In this document: piece after piece, positions 49,401-55,736 of the stretch
Position numbering within the stretch: the stretch's first letter is position 1
Layout: each line of letters opens with the position of its first letter
Source of the DNA: Lumbricus terrestris
Lineage: Eukaryota; Annelida; Clitellata; Crassiclitellata; Lumbricidae
DNA: 64,000 nt
Assembly: GCA_949752735.1 (NCBI GenBank)
Contig: OX457047.1
Coordinates: forward strand, 37,447,255-37,511,254
Direction of reading: 5' to 3'
Translations under genes and position numbers: made by a program
The notes under the pieces: model-generated
The model's database searches: none
What the model was told of the DNA's origin: nothing
The model's input: only the letters and a program-made list of their open reading frames with translations

Positions 49401-51726
49401 CCGTATATAATATTATATTCATTCATTATTTGCATTTATATAGTGCCTCTTCAAGGGGACTACTCAGAGGCGTTCCCAACCTCAGCGTGGCCAAATAAAA
49501 CTGTCCTAAGATAAGAGAGGAAAACCTGAGAAGGATTTTTACAAAAGGAGCGGAGGGTCAGAGGAAGGCCATGTGATGTGGGACAAAGTCAGGCATTTGC
49601 TCTGATAGATCCCTCCGCATGGAATGGCCTCCCCCCCTATTCTACGGGCTAAGCTCATGTCTGGGTTCTTCATTGCATCCTCCCACTCTCTCAAGAGACT
49701 TCTTTTCACCAGGGCTTCTGTGCCGAAAGCACTTCTGAATAATAGCCTATGCTGTGAGTGGCGCTATATAAATTTTTTGATACAATACAACACAATACAC
49801 TTCACCCAGATACGACCAGTTGCAACAAGGTCAGGGTTTACAATTATTAATCAAGTTCATCTGAAACTCTTAAATGCACACTTGGTGAAATCTTGGAAGT
49901 CCCTCAAAATTGATCGAACTTTCAAGAGCATAATCTTCTAGCAATTTAAAAGCAATAAATGTTTTGCTCTCACCACACAAGTAGCTAATAAAAATTTCAT
50001 GGCAAACTCAACCACTTAGACCATAACACCTGATAGCATAAATCTTGGCCGTAGCAATTACCTTTCATCGATAATAACATCATTATAGAAGCATTAATTA
50101 AGTCAAGCTCCAATACCTTCTAATACATTGATGAATATCGTATGAGACTTAATTCGTAAATATACACATACATAAATACAATACACAAAGACAAAGTCCA
50201 ATGTCATTGACTCAGCTAGATTGCATGCAGCCATCAAACTTGGTGTCATGTTTCAGGAGACGAAAGCAAAGACCCAGGGAGGACTTTATTAGAAGCAGAA
50301 TTCAATTAATATTATTTATCGTTATCATTACTTTTTAATCCAAGTTCGATATGATGATCACTCAGGTGATACAAAAATTGTCAGGATACAGAAAAATGGT
50401 GTCTGGAAAGGCTACATTTATTACTATGATTTTTTGGGCCCTAGGCAATCTTCGGGATAGCAAAAATGGGGGCCCGGGTTTGTTGCAGAATGATTAGTCT
50501 ACACAGAAGGTGTTAGAAACAAACATCGTCTTTGTCGTCATCATCATAAAAACTATTATAATTATTATCACTGTTAGATAGTATTTTTAGCGTTGTTAGT
50601 TTTATTATTAGTATCATCATCCATATCGATATCATTTCCATTATCATCAGCAGCATGCATATATCAAGCATCAATGTCTAATTTACCATCCATAATTCAC
50701 TCAGAACATCTGGAGGTCACTACACAGTAACCGGAACCAATGAAGGAGGAGAGGAGGAGGAAGAAGAGAGAGGAGGAGGAGGAAGAGAAGGAGAAGGAAG
50801 AGGAGGAGGAGGAAGAGAAGGAGAAGGAAGAGGAGGAGGAAAAGTCTAGGCTTGGAATCTCAAAAGGGCTCTAGAAATCACTGTTAGAAGCAAATCATGT
50901 AACAATGTGCTAACTGGTGTTTATAGACTAGTTTGACCCTCCTGAAAACGAAAATCGCATTCCTTGAAATTGAAAATGTTGATTTAGACTCTAAAATCAT
51001 GTTTCTATTGCATACATAACTTCATTTATAGCCATTTAAGATTCTGGCCGCCATTTTGTCCGCCATTGTGATTTTCTTGCAGTGCTACATATATGTCTAT
51101 GATTCCATTGCATTCCTTGAACCCTATCATCTTAATTTAGAGTCTAAAACCGTGTTCCTATCACATACAATAGGCCTACTTTACTTTTAGTCATTTGAAG
51201 CAATTGGCAGACATTTTGTCCGCCATCTTGTTTTCCCATGAAATCGCTAAAAATCCAGCTTGTTAACCGCGATTTTCGTTTTCAGGAGGGTCAAATTAGT
51301 CTGAAAACACCGGTTAGCAAATTGTTACATGATTTGCTTCCAACAGTGTCATTTTGAGATTCCAAGCCTAGACTAGAACCAGAGAAGGAGGAGGGGGAAG
51401 ATGAGAAGGCAGAGGAGGAGGTGGAACAGGAATAATTATGAGAGGGACGAGGAAGATAAGAAAAATGAGGAGGCGGAAGATGAGAAGGAGTTCTAAGGAA
51501 GATGAGAAGGAGGAGGTTTGAACTCATTATTTCCATGCTACAAGGCAAGTACACAACCAGTCAGCCATGCACCATGTTCCACGTTGAGCATTAACTGTCT
51601 CTCTCCATAGCTGAGCAACTCACCCTGATTTTTGGGATGATACGACGAATGCACATGTCATAGTTCTCGGCCAGCAGCTCTGGAAGACTGCTTAGAACGC
51701 TTAGTCGCTGGACCTCCTGTCCAGAG
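26925..51726 (-). CDS. PPP4R4: PPP4R4: protein phosphatase 4 regulatory subunit 4, HEAT-repeat protein (22 coding exons seen; N-terminus not located)
   Basis: The exons translate, in order, to a protein that follows the vertebrate PPP4R4 family from just after its N-terminus to the C-terminal tail. Examples are ALAVMELLPKE-like HEAT helices, LCQDVEYEVRACMSRL, LPELVELTKDEKIEVRLAGL, YKKLCKIGL, LTQLCHDDSVLVRTKLA, ACLPSFFTSDQI and RLRLCAILPRLKAVLKKP. PPP4R4 binds the PP4 catalytic subunit and is reported as a cytosolic regulator; its HEAT repeats form a curved scaffold. After the HEAT region there is a short Lys/Glu-rich, probably coiled-coil stretch and a Ser/Pro/Thr-rich basic tail, as in the family. 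22 exons total about 812 codons against about 870 in human, and the first 50-60 residues are missing. All 21 internal junction phases agree. The introns host many SINEs, LINE tails and satellites. Confidence 0.95.
27410..27500 (+). mobile_element. LINE 3' tail, second type
   Basis: ATGAATAAGCTGGTGCCCTG ... GTAGCGCTTTAGAAGTTTGG followed by GATTATGATCATGATC. Confidence 0.6.
27787..27875 (-). CDS. PPP4R4: PPP4R4 exon, Ser/Pro-rich tail
   Basis: Acceptor CTTTCAG, donor GTAAAC. Encodes RRTSSGTAPSGSAVARTRSS and IGSIQPPGPTG. Phase 2 in, 1 out. Confidence 0.8.
28452..28530 (-). CDS. PPP4R4: PPP4R4 exon, Ser/Pro-rich tail
   Basis: Acceptor TTGCTGCAG, donor GTATTG. Encodes SSVVTSQPPSSLPSPVSPAA and GTSAVR. 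Phase 1 in, 2 out. The frame is fixed by both neighbours. Confidence 0.8.
28883..28982. repeat. (AAT)n microsatellite abutting a 5' splice site
   Basis: About 95 bp of AAT units with interruptions. On the minus strand the PPP4R4 intron starts GTTGGTATTATTATT, so the repeat begins at the sixth or so base of the intron. Confidence 0.9.
28983..29105 (-). CDS. PPP4R4: PPP4R4 exon, Ala/Ser/Pro-rich tail
   Basis: Acceptor ATTTGCAG. Encodes VSVPFVAPAPLAKEKSVLAN and on to KKPLGAYSSR. The donor GTTGGT at 28982 keeps the frame. A GTATTA four bases further in the intron would break it. Confidence 0.78.
29630..29835 (-). mobile_element. tRNA-related SINE-like repeat, family C, second copy
   Basis: Aligns with 5875-6070 in order. 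On the minus strand it starts with GGATAACACACTGGCATG and a B-box-like GATCGAGCC. Confidence 0.6.
30147..30255 (-). CDS. PPP4R4: PPP4R4 exon, Lys-rich linker
   Basis: Acceptor CGATAAAG, donor GTATTG. Encodes EEQTKKQEDNSKETKKRLSN and on to GSKLPTPKPK. Highly charged; comparable to the Lys-rich linker after the coiled coil in vertebrate PPP4R4. Confidence 0.85.
30425..30610 (+). mobile_element. Truncated LINE 3' end
   Basis: Contains CATTCTATCGCAGCCTTAAA, then GTTGGGTCGGGAGTGCTCCT and GAAGGGACGCTACATAAATC and AATGAATG. Same type as 55465-55640. Confidence 0.6.
30835..30906 (-). CDS. PPP4R4: PPP4R4 exon, coiled-coil part
   Basis: Acceptor TGTTGCAG, donor GTGAGG. Encodes QVIKSEEDIADDKKLEDEKK and LLDL, a strongly charged helix matching the family's Glu/Lys-rich region. 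72 nt, phase 0 both sides. Confidence 0.88.
31430..31680 (+). mobile_element. LINE 3' end, second type
   Basis: CGCTGATGAATAAGCTCATG ... GAACAGCGCTTAACAAATC ... GATTATGATTACGATTACG. Preceded by a Ser/Pro/Leu-coding stretch like LINE C-termini. Confidence 0.5.
31683..31724 (-). CDS. PPP4R4: PPP4R4 small exon
   Basis: Acceptor AAACTTAG, donor GTAAGT. 42 nt encoding ATAELGNILVPYES. Phase 0 on both sides, so skipping it would keep the frame. Confidence 0.75.
32035..32115 (+). mobile_element. LINE/SINE 3' tail fragment
   Basis: TTGCCGTGGTTGGGCTAGGA ... TTGAAGGAGCGCTATGTAAG, a worn copy of the common tail. Confidence 0.5.
32520..32812 (-). CDS. PPP4R4: PPP4R4 largest exon, C-terminal HEAT repeats
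   Basis: Acceptor GCTTTCAG, donor GTGAGT. Encodes FIDACWVTLELYSRSFFKEW, RVPNIRLRLCAILPRL and LLNEKDRDVLEALDR. This is the segment with the clearest similarity to vertebrate PPP4R4 (TCEFIIEIFSKSFF, VRMKLCYLLPK, CQEKDKDVLAIV). Confidence 0.96.
33650..33755 (-). CDS. PPP4R4: PPP4R4 exon, HEAT repeat
   Basis: Acceptor TTTTAACAG, donor GTGATC. Encodes RALPVRRALVRTLLLLLRNN and VRQEQREKVFQSLVK. The RTLLLLLRNNVRQEQR part parallels vertebrate RTLCIFLRYNRKQEQR. Confidence 0.93.
34023..34592. repeat. AATC/AACC/ATCGAT tetranucleotide satellite
   Basis: About 570 bp of AATCAATCGATCAACCAACC-type units, with a larger pattern of roughly 60 bp. A stop-free frame on the plus strand gives NQPINRS repeats. It ends in a LINE-like tail, AATTTATATAGCACCCTTCA. 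Confidence 0.9.
34714..34887 (-). CDS. PPP4R4: PPP4R4 exon, HEAT repeat
   Basis: Acceptor TATATTTAAG, donor GTAGGT. 58 codons including NNWRLQEHYVTSLACLPSFF and TSDQIHQTILSVM, close to vertebrate KWRTHEKLLQKYACLPHVIS. It begins with an in-frame ATG, which is internal and not the gene start. Confidence 0.94.
34955..35410. repeat. Unclassified dispersed-repeat-like block
   Basis: Starts after ATACTAGATG with GTGTTTACTCGGCGTTGCCT and ends with an AC run and GACAAACTTTTTCATACTTG followed by TAATATTAGATATA. The end structure resembles interspersed repeats seen in other invertebrates, but I cannot assign a class. Confidence 0.3.
35652..35729 (-). CDS. PPP4R4: PPP4R4 exon
   Basis: Acceptor TTTTTTCAG, donor GTAAGA. 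26 codons: VFDGGLILQLSDTLASLSKA and PGVDVK. Phase 0 both sides. Similarity here is weaker; the place in the gene and the frame support it. Confidence 0.85.
35890..36010 (-). mobile_element. Truncated SINE, family A
   Basis: ACAGCTCCCCTTCAAGC, CTCAGAGGCGCTCCCGAC, GGAGTTTCACACCAAAGTGC, then lost before the tRNA-like head. Confidence 0.75.
36187..36267 (-). CDS. PPP4R4: PPP4R4 exon, HEAT repeat
   Basis: Acceptor TTTTTTGTAG, donor GTAATT. Encodes IAKLVGSSSHLVVADCFIKL and LRDNRVE. Matches the family's SKLL...ELITLLQDESLE region. Confidence 0.9.
36749..36868 (-). CDS. PPP4R4: PPP4R4 exon, HEAT repeat
   Basis: Acceptor TGATACAG, donor GTAATG. Encodes AMINFIGPKGFKTELAATLT, QLCHDDSVLVRTKLASRYHE, a HEAT unit with the typical D-VR-(K/R) helix turn. 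Confidence 0.95.
36936..37237. repeat. 35-bp minisatellite in a PPP4R4 intron
   Basis: About eight to nine units of GATACATCAAGAGATATCAA plus ATGATGTTACTGTAA, almost identical. Differences are mainly a T/A at the ATATGAT/AAATGAT position and GTT/ATT. Confidence 0.93.
37994..38086 (-). CDS. PPP4R4: PPP4R4 exon, acidic segment with CxxCxxC
   Basis: Acceptor ATTTCTAG, donor GTGAAT. Encodes GIMTTLSDYEDEEKEEDEFE then KCRQCAACNLP. Phase 0 both sides. The vertebrate counterpart around KNCAYNFP shares one of the cysteines. Confidence 0.88.
38747..38865 (-). CDS. PPP4R4: PPP4R4 exon
   Basis: Acceptor TGTTTCAG, donor GTAAGT. Encodes IFTDEQKKEFLELYKKLCKI and on to QENKPKTPI, equivalent to vertebrate IFTPDQHLRFLEFYKKLCTL. 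Confidence 0.95.
39144..39266 (-). CDS. PPP4R4: PPP4R4 exon, HEAT repeat
   Basis: Acceptor GATTTCAG, donor GTACGA. Encodes DAKVSTVIPIFSNYCTQALE and IAQHYGKLCEALR, similar to vertebrate SFHLGKLCHGL. Confidence 0.92.
39984..40105 (-). CDS. PPP4R4: PPP4R4 exon, HEAT repeat
   Basis: Acceptor CTTGTTGCAG, donor GTGAGG. Encodes VEETKTAILPELVELTKDEK and IEVRLAGLDTLVSILPLL; the vertebrate form is VVLPELIELSRDEGSSVRLA. Confidence 0.96.
40290..40460 (+). mobile_element. Truncated LINE 3' end
   Basis: TGGAACAGTCTTCCG followed by GATTGGGAGCCACTCTGGGT and CTTGAAGGGGCGCCATATAA. Confidence 0.5.
41370..41535 (+). mobile_element. Truncated LINE 3' end
   Basis: TTTGGAATAGCCTCCCATTT, then TATAAGCTACTCAAGACTTT, then TAGGGAGCGCCTCTGAATGG and GGAAGGGGTGGTATAGAAAT. 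Reads like the last part of a LINE ORF2 followed by its 3' UTR. Confidence 0.6.
41633..41860 (+). mobile_element. tRNA-derived SINE, family A (well preserved)
   Basis: GGGCGCGGTGGTGTAGTGGT, B box GGTTCGAATCC, tail GTCGGGAGCGCCTCTGAGTA ... GGGGCGCTTTAACAAGTGCG, then an AAAC tetranucleotide end. Confidence 0.9.
42055..42215. repeat. 15-bp minisatellite GTGCACTATAAATAC
   Basis: About ten units, each with a TATAAA core and GTGCAC. Variants include ATAAATGCGGGCAC. Spacing of 15 bp keeps open frames on both strands (HYKYV). Confidence 0.92.
42285..42487 (-). mobile_element. tRNA-derived SINE, family B
   Basis: On the minus strand the head has GGGATTCAAATCCCCGC, followed by GAATGAGTACATTGACTG-like and GAGAGGACTGGCCACC segments. 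Shares order and sequence with 49060-49310 (-) and 43475-43690 (+). Its head is interrupted by the MITE at 42496. Confidence 0.75.
42496..42702. mobile_element. hAT-like MITE with exact 8-bp target duplication
   Basis: 207 bp; ends CAGGGCTTTTTTTAACGTGC and CCTTAAAAACAGCCCTG; GGCCCAGT is duplicated at 42488-42495 and 42703-42710. It contains several GTGCAGTTGTA-type motifs. Confidence 0.9.
42803..42910 (-). CDS. PPP4R4: PPP4R4 exon, HEAT repeat
   Basis: Acceptor TCTTAAG, donor GTGAGT. Encodes VKRDILSIVLSLCQDVEYEV and RACMSRLLFPVADALG; vertebrate PPP4R4 has SLCQDVEYEVRSCMCRQL here, the most recognisable block of the family. Confidence 0.97.
43475..43690 (+). mobile_element. tRNA-derived SINE, family B, plus strand
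   Basis: Head CACTCTAGTGGTTAGCATGT, B box GGTTCAAATCC, then AATGAGTTTATTGGTC-like and CAAGACAGAGGACTGGTCAC segments shared with the minus-strand copies. Confidence 0.75.
43691..43915 (+). mobile_element. Truncated LINE 3' end
   Basis: Encodes IGHSLWNALSPSVRSTIWNG ... SLLKTGYF and ends near GGGAGCACCTCTGAACGG and GAGGCGCTTTGGAAATGC. The pattern W-N-L-P/S-R ... L-L-K-T is the usual end of LINE ORF2 in this window. Confidence 0.55.
44063..44169 (-). CDS. PPP4R4: PPP4R4 exon, HEAT repeat
   Basis: Acceptor GTTTTGTAG, donor GTGAGT. Encodes VMYRAVAKGQLSQPIVSRLA and ACQILAKAATKFSAF; vertebrate VSKAQLSQTVQSRLVSCKIL. Confidence 0.96.
44640..44990. repeat. Degenerate minisatellite with about 24-34-bp units
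   Basis: Recurrent GGATTAAGTATTTTAAGAGA and AACATCAGGGATT; two 63-bp blocks at 44688-44813 are nearly identical. Confidence 0.85.
45525..45565 (+). repeat. Short dispersed motif shared with 57505 and 60675
   Basis: GCCAGTCCCAAGCCTGGAGC and GGAGGGTGATGC. The two other copies read CCTGTTCCAAGCCTGGATAA and GCCAGTCCCGAGCCTGGAAA, each followed by an AGGAGG string. Likely remains of one LINE family. Confidence 0.45.
46207..46280 (-). CDS. PPP4R4: PPP4R4 exon, HEAT repeat
   Basis: Acceptor TTCCTTCAG, donor GTCAGT. Encodes LSNAWLETLLAVMELLPKEI and ISKE; vertebrate VSNAWLETLLSVIEVLPKE. Confidence 0.97.
46440..46498. repeat. (TA)n microsatellite
   Basis: Alternating TA with short interruptions. Confidence 0.9.
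46981..47060. repeat. (GT)n microsatellite
   Basis: GT repeats interrupted by GC/TT. Confidence 0.9.
47392..47608 (-). mobile_element. tRNA-derived SINE, family A, minus strand
   Basis: CAGCGCCCCTTCAATATTT, GGGTTTCACGCCAAAGTG, and head region CACCACTGCGCCATGC. Confidence 0.8.
47789..47936 (-). CDS. PPP4R4: PPP4R4 exon, HEAT repeat
   Basis: Acceptor TTTTCCTAG, donor GTTAAT. Encodes EVVRVAAVDTQRVAGTVFLE, ILQRKLVPIQTYSQTFLPTI, LLSLDSRDP; vertebrate FLTILQDESVSIHAYTHSFL and HLEHRDT. The donor GTTAAT is unusual but frame and similarity are clear. Confidence 0.95.
49060..49310 (-). mobile_element. tRNA-derived SINE, family B
   Basis: Minus-strand head GTAGTGGTACTGGGCG and GGCTTCAAATCTCC, then GAGAGGACTGGCCACCCGCC and CTCATATGCTGAGGTT. 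Confidence 0.8.
49430..49515 (-). mobile_element. LINE/SINE 3' tail fragment
   Basis: ATTTATATAGTGCCTCTTCA, CTACTCAGAGGCGTTCCCAA, then GCGTGGCCAAATAAAACTG. Confidence 0.65.
49600..49790 (+). mobile_element. Truncated LINE 3' end
   Basis: CGCATGGAATGGCCTCCCCC ... CTCAAGAGACTTCTTTTCAC, then AGTGGCGCTATATAAATTTT. Confidence 0.6.
50735..50842. repeat. GGA-rich purine tract
   Basis: GAGGAGGAAGAAGAGAGAGG and so on. A similar tract follows the element at 51375. Confidence 0.9.
50843..51374. mobile_element. 532-bp element with about 115-bp inverted arms, between purine tracts
   Basis: AGTCTAGGCTTGGAATCTCA at 50843 is mirrored at the other end, with similarity running to GACCCTCCTGAAAACGAAAA on each arm. 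The middle has two related blocks (TCCGCCATTGTGATTTTC and TCCGCCATCTTGTTTTCC). No target duplication can be told because both flanks are repetitive. Confidence 0.75.
51624..51726 (-). CDS. PPP4R4: PPP4R4, most 5' recognised exon
   Basis: Acceptor TTCGTTGCAG, donor GTGAGT. Encodes SGQEVQRLSVLSSLPELLAE then NYDMCIRRIIPKIR, equivalent to vertebrate SAGQDVQGTSVIANLPFLMR and TLRRVLPKVR. The exon is entered in phase 2, so at least one more coding exon lies to the right. Confidence 0.93.
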
Positions 51727-52304
51727 CTGCAACGAAGAACACATCACAGCTTCAATGCATTTTCATTCATACACCAATTTTGATATTCATAAACCTAATT
51801 GTAGTCAATTTAGAAAAAAACAGAACATTAAAGTAAAAGTGCACATATTCGATTATGCATTATGCTTGTGTTTGCATACATATACTTGTGAGTATATTTG
51901 CAATTTTGCATACACATACTGTGACCATATTGCATACATATAACACACACACACACACGTGTCTATTTGCATACTTAAGCCACAACACTTGGCTGCTACA
52001 GATGCATGATAGCCAAGTGATGCAGATATGACATCAAACCCGGTTACTGCTTTAAGGCAATGCCAGACCATCACGATCTAGTATTCTTACAAGTATTATC
52101 CAGGGTGAATACTTGGAAGGAAGCTCTCAGCTTCCATCCTGTTGGGGTTGCTAAACAAGTTCCTATATAGACAAGCAGCCAGGTTAGGTGTTATCAGGAC
52201 ACTTGCACAATGTACACTACAGGGTCTAAGTCCCTCACAATTCGTTGTACATGTGGTCACTTAACTGAGCCAAACAAATGTTGCTATAAATTTTTGCGCA
52301 GTTG

Positions 52305-52545
52305 TAAAAATGTGTGGTAAGACGGTCTGCAGTAGTAAGGTGTGCACTTGTAAAAAGGTGTGCAGTTGTAAAAATCTGTGCAGTTGTAAAAATGTGTACA
52401 ATTGTAAAAAGATGTGCACTTATAAAAAGATCTGCAGTTGTAAAAAGGGTGTGCAGTCATGGCATGCAGTTGTAAGAAAGGTACACAATTGTAAAGAAGG
52501 TGTGCAGTTGCAAAAAATAACATGCAGTTGTAAAAAAGGTATTTA
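52305..52545. repeat. Minisatellite of GTGTGCAGTTGTAAAAA-type units
   Basis: About 13 imperfect units, 15-21 bp each. The core GTGCAGTTGTAAAA also occurs in the MITE at 42496-42702. Confidence 0.88.
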
Positions 52546-52894
52546 GGTGGATTTCTGTCATCACTTCAGCTGTAAATATTCCTTCAAGACCTGCAATCAT
52601 GCTCGTTGGAGAGAATCGTCATATGAGCAACGTGAATTCCCTTTACTGTTCTAAAAGCCTCTGAGAAGCACCACTCCAGAGCTGAAATACAGTCTTCGTA
52701 TCCTGTTTGTTCATGTAGTTGAGTGGTGTCCGTGAATGATGGATATAGTTAAGAGGAACCCCTGATACCACTAGATACACTCTTGTAGCAACCCAACTAT
52801 GATCGATATACCCTTAAATAGCTATAGCACTGCATTCAGAGAGAGACTCTGACTTGGCTGACTGTAGGGTAAACATCTTCATGTGTACATGTCC

Positions 52895-52896
<2 letters not shown>

Positions 52897-52993
<97 letters not shown>
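52897..52993. repeat. (TG)n microsatellite, about 48 units
   Basis: Uninterrupted TG run close to 97 bp. Further TG-rich DNA continues at 53115-53325. Confidence 0.95.
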
Positions 52994-53639
52994 TGTTTGT
53001 GCTTCTGAGGCTGAATGACCCAAGTGTGCCTACAAACATGAGAATGTCTGTGTATACCTTGGCATATGTCTGCCTTTGAGAATCTATGCCTGCATACATA
53101 CCGGTAGCTCTCTGGATGTGTGTGTGTGTGTTGTGTCTGTGTCTACATCTGTGTGTCTACATCTGACTACTGTGTGTGTGCGTGCATGTGTGTGTGCTTG
53201 CACGCACGTGTGTGTGTGTGTATCAGCGTCTGGGTTCGCTCACATGTTCATGTGTGTACATATGTGTGTGTGTCCGTACACATGCATGTTCGTGTGTGTT
53301 TGTGCGTGTTTGTGTGTGTGTGCTTCAGTCAGAAAAAAGTCATTTAAGGTAACACAGCTGTCTACACGTCTGCTGCAGCCTCAGAGCAGAAAGATCACGG
53401 AGCTGAAGCACCAACGCGAACCATGATGCTCCACACAACAACAACAACAGCAGCAACAACAATAGGACTAAAGACTATTCAGGTGTGCGTGCACTGAAAA
53501 TGACGTCACAGCAGCAACTTCAGCAGCAGTTCATTACACCATATCTCAACCACTGCACGGTGGAAGAGACCTACATCTTATCAGAGAGCAGAACATCCCT
53601 TCAGATAATGGAACAGTTGTCGTTGTTTACTTGTTTGAA

Positions 53640-53800
53640 CAGTAAGATTCGATTTCTTAGTCTTGGCATATGAAGACAGGCGACCACCCCCCTCCACCCC
53701 CACCCCCACCCCCGCTCCATTGCCACCTCGCATTCTCACCAACGGTGTCTGATTGAAGTGCTCTTTTCATAGCTGAGTTCACTATAGGGTCTCGCTAATT
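53640..53800 (-). mobile_element. Worn SINE, family B
   Basis: TCTTAGTCTTGGCATATGAA, then a C-rich run, then TTTTCATAGCTGAGTTCACT, in the order seen in other minus-strand family-B copies. Confidence 0.45.
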
Positions 53801-54127
53801 GAACAAAATGTTTTATGTTCTATGTTTTATTGTTCCATGCGAGATATGAACCCAAAAACCTCCGAATTCATAGAAAACCTCATATCCTAATCAAAAGGCC
53901 ATCATTAACATACCCAGACCTGATGATAAATTGATAAATAATTATGAAGAATAACACTCTTTACACCACGCTCAAATTAAGCCGGATCCTGCCCGATCTG
54001 AGACTGGCACCTCTCATTTGAGACCAGACTAATGAAGATATACAACAAATAGTAAATGTGACACTGCGACAAAAATCACCAACTCACAGGCTTGTCTTGA
54101 GAAAAAAAACAAGGAAATAAAATCGAC

Positions 54128-54155
54128 TATATATATATATATATTATATATTATA

Positions 54156-54187
<32 letters not shown>
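54128..54187. repeat. (TA)n microsatellite
   Basis: TATATA with two ATTATA interruptions. Confidence 0.9.
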
Positions 54188-54835
54188 TCATTCTCTGCTG
54201 GTGACCATGTTTTCATCTTATCTATAATTCCTCAGGTGAACTACGGCACATAGCAATGAGTCATAAATCAAGCAAAGCAAGGGGTCGAGAGGTCACAAGA
54301 ATTTTTAATCCTAAGAACACGGGCACAGTGGCACACCTTACAGTCTAACAGGTCAGAATGGCTTAATTAATGCCTCTCTACCTTCAATCCTTCCTATTGC
54401 AATCACAGTATGTTACTAAGAAATGTTGAATTTGTTTCATTCACTGCAGTATAGGATTGAATATGCTGATATGGATCTGAATTAGTACAGAGTCCAGTAG
54501 TTCAAGGGTTGAGTAGTTCAAGAGAAGAAAGTGCAAAGACCTTTGAAAGACAATTCAAAGGCTGCAACTTTTAGTCAATTCTTCAAAGCTATCCAAAAAA
54601 CCACTGCATAGTTAGGCCTACTTCAAAGAGACAAAGACTGAAAAGTCATTTCAAAGACTTTTCAAAGGTCCACCCTCAACCTATTGCTTGCAATCAGTTT
54701 GTTCTTGCGGCAATCTTTAAACTAATAACATAACACTTTATTCGGCACCCAATAATTCATAACATTTCGTAATTACATCATAGTAGTCAAACATGTTGGC
54801 TTACCCAGGAGACCCAAAAGGGGACAATGGTCACG

Positions 54836-55012
54836 CTAGCCAGCGTCACCTGAGAGTGTTGAGTTAAACAAATGACAGTGAAATGAAACAACACCCCAAA
54901 AAAATCGTATAGCTCGTTTTTGGAGGGCAACCAGTTTAGCTAGATTTGACTTATATGCAGAGGCACATACTATATTGTAGTCACTGCAAAACCATAAACC
55001 ACTTCTTACAAT
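54836..55012 (-). pseudogene. LINE reverse transcriptase C-terminal fragment
   Basis: The minus-strand frame reads SDYNIVCASAYKSNLAKLVA then LQKRAIRFFWGV. The pattern Y-K-(S/N)-N-L-x-K-L-x-x-L-Q-K-R-A-I-R is typical of the segment after the reverse transcriptase domain in non-LTR elements. No intact ORF. Confidence 0.6.
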
Positions 55013-55464
55013 TATTACAATTTTCAAAAATGATTTTTAAATGAATTTGATCACCGGCTTGTCAACAGTAAAACCGACTTTCGTTTTCGGAACAGAAAAC
55101 CGAATTTTCAATTTTCGCTTAACATTCCTACACGGAACTGTGATAAATTTTGAGTTATTATCTGTTGTGTTGTGTTTTAATAAACAGTTTAGATCAATAA
55201 ATCATAAAAATACCAAATGAAACTCAATTATGCATGACACTGAACAAATTACACGCAGATATGCGATACAAGCCACAAATTATGAACAGTCAATTATGCA
55301 ACCACACTGAATAAGACAGAAAAAGAAAATTATCATTGTCACATTCAATCAATTAATCAATCAATCTATCAACCAATCATCAATCAATCAACCAATTAAT
55401 CAATCAAGTTTATTGCACACCGTTTCAATTCATTTTACATGTAAAGACAAAACACACTCTGTTA

Positions 55465-55640
55465 TTGGCCCCATGATATGGAATGGGCTCCCACTGTCTA
55501 TACGCCTTATGCCCAGGATTTGCTGAGATGCGCTTTATCACAGCCTTAAAACAGCACTTTTCAGCATAGGTTGGGTCGGGAGCATTCCTGAGTAGTAACC
55601 TTGAAGATAGGGTGCTATATAAATCTGCATAATGAATGAC
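55465..55640 (+). mobile_element. Truncated LINE 3' end
   Basis: ATATGGAATGGGCTCCCACT, CAGCCTTAAAACAGCACTTT, GGGTCGGGAGCATTCCTGAG, GGGTGCTATATAAATCTGC, then TGACTGAC-type repeats. Similar to 30425-30610. Confidence 0.65.
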
Positions 55641-55736
55641 TGACTGAATGAAAAGAAAGGGTCGAAGCAGGTGGGTGTATTATACCGAAGAGCAGAAGGG
55701 CAATGAACTGCAAGCATCCGGTCACAGCCTGGTATA

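Noticed and set aside
52814..53426. Open frames of HTHT and VCVCV repeats
   Set aside because: TG microsatellite and TG-rich flank.
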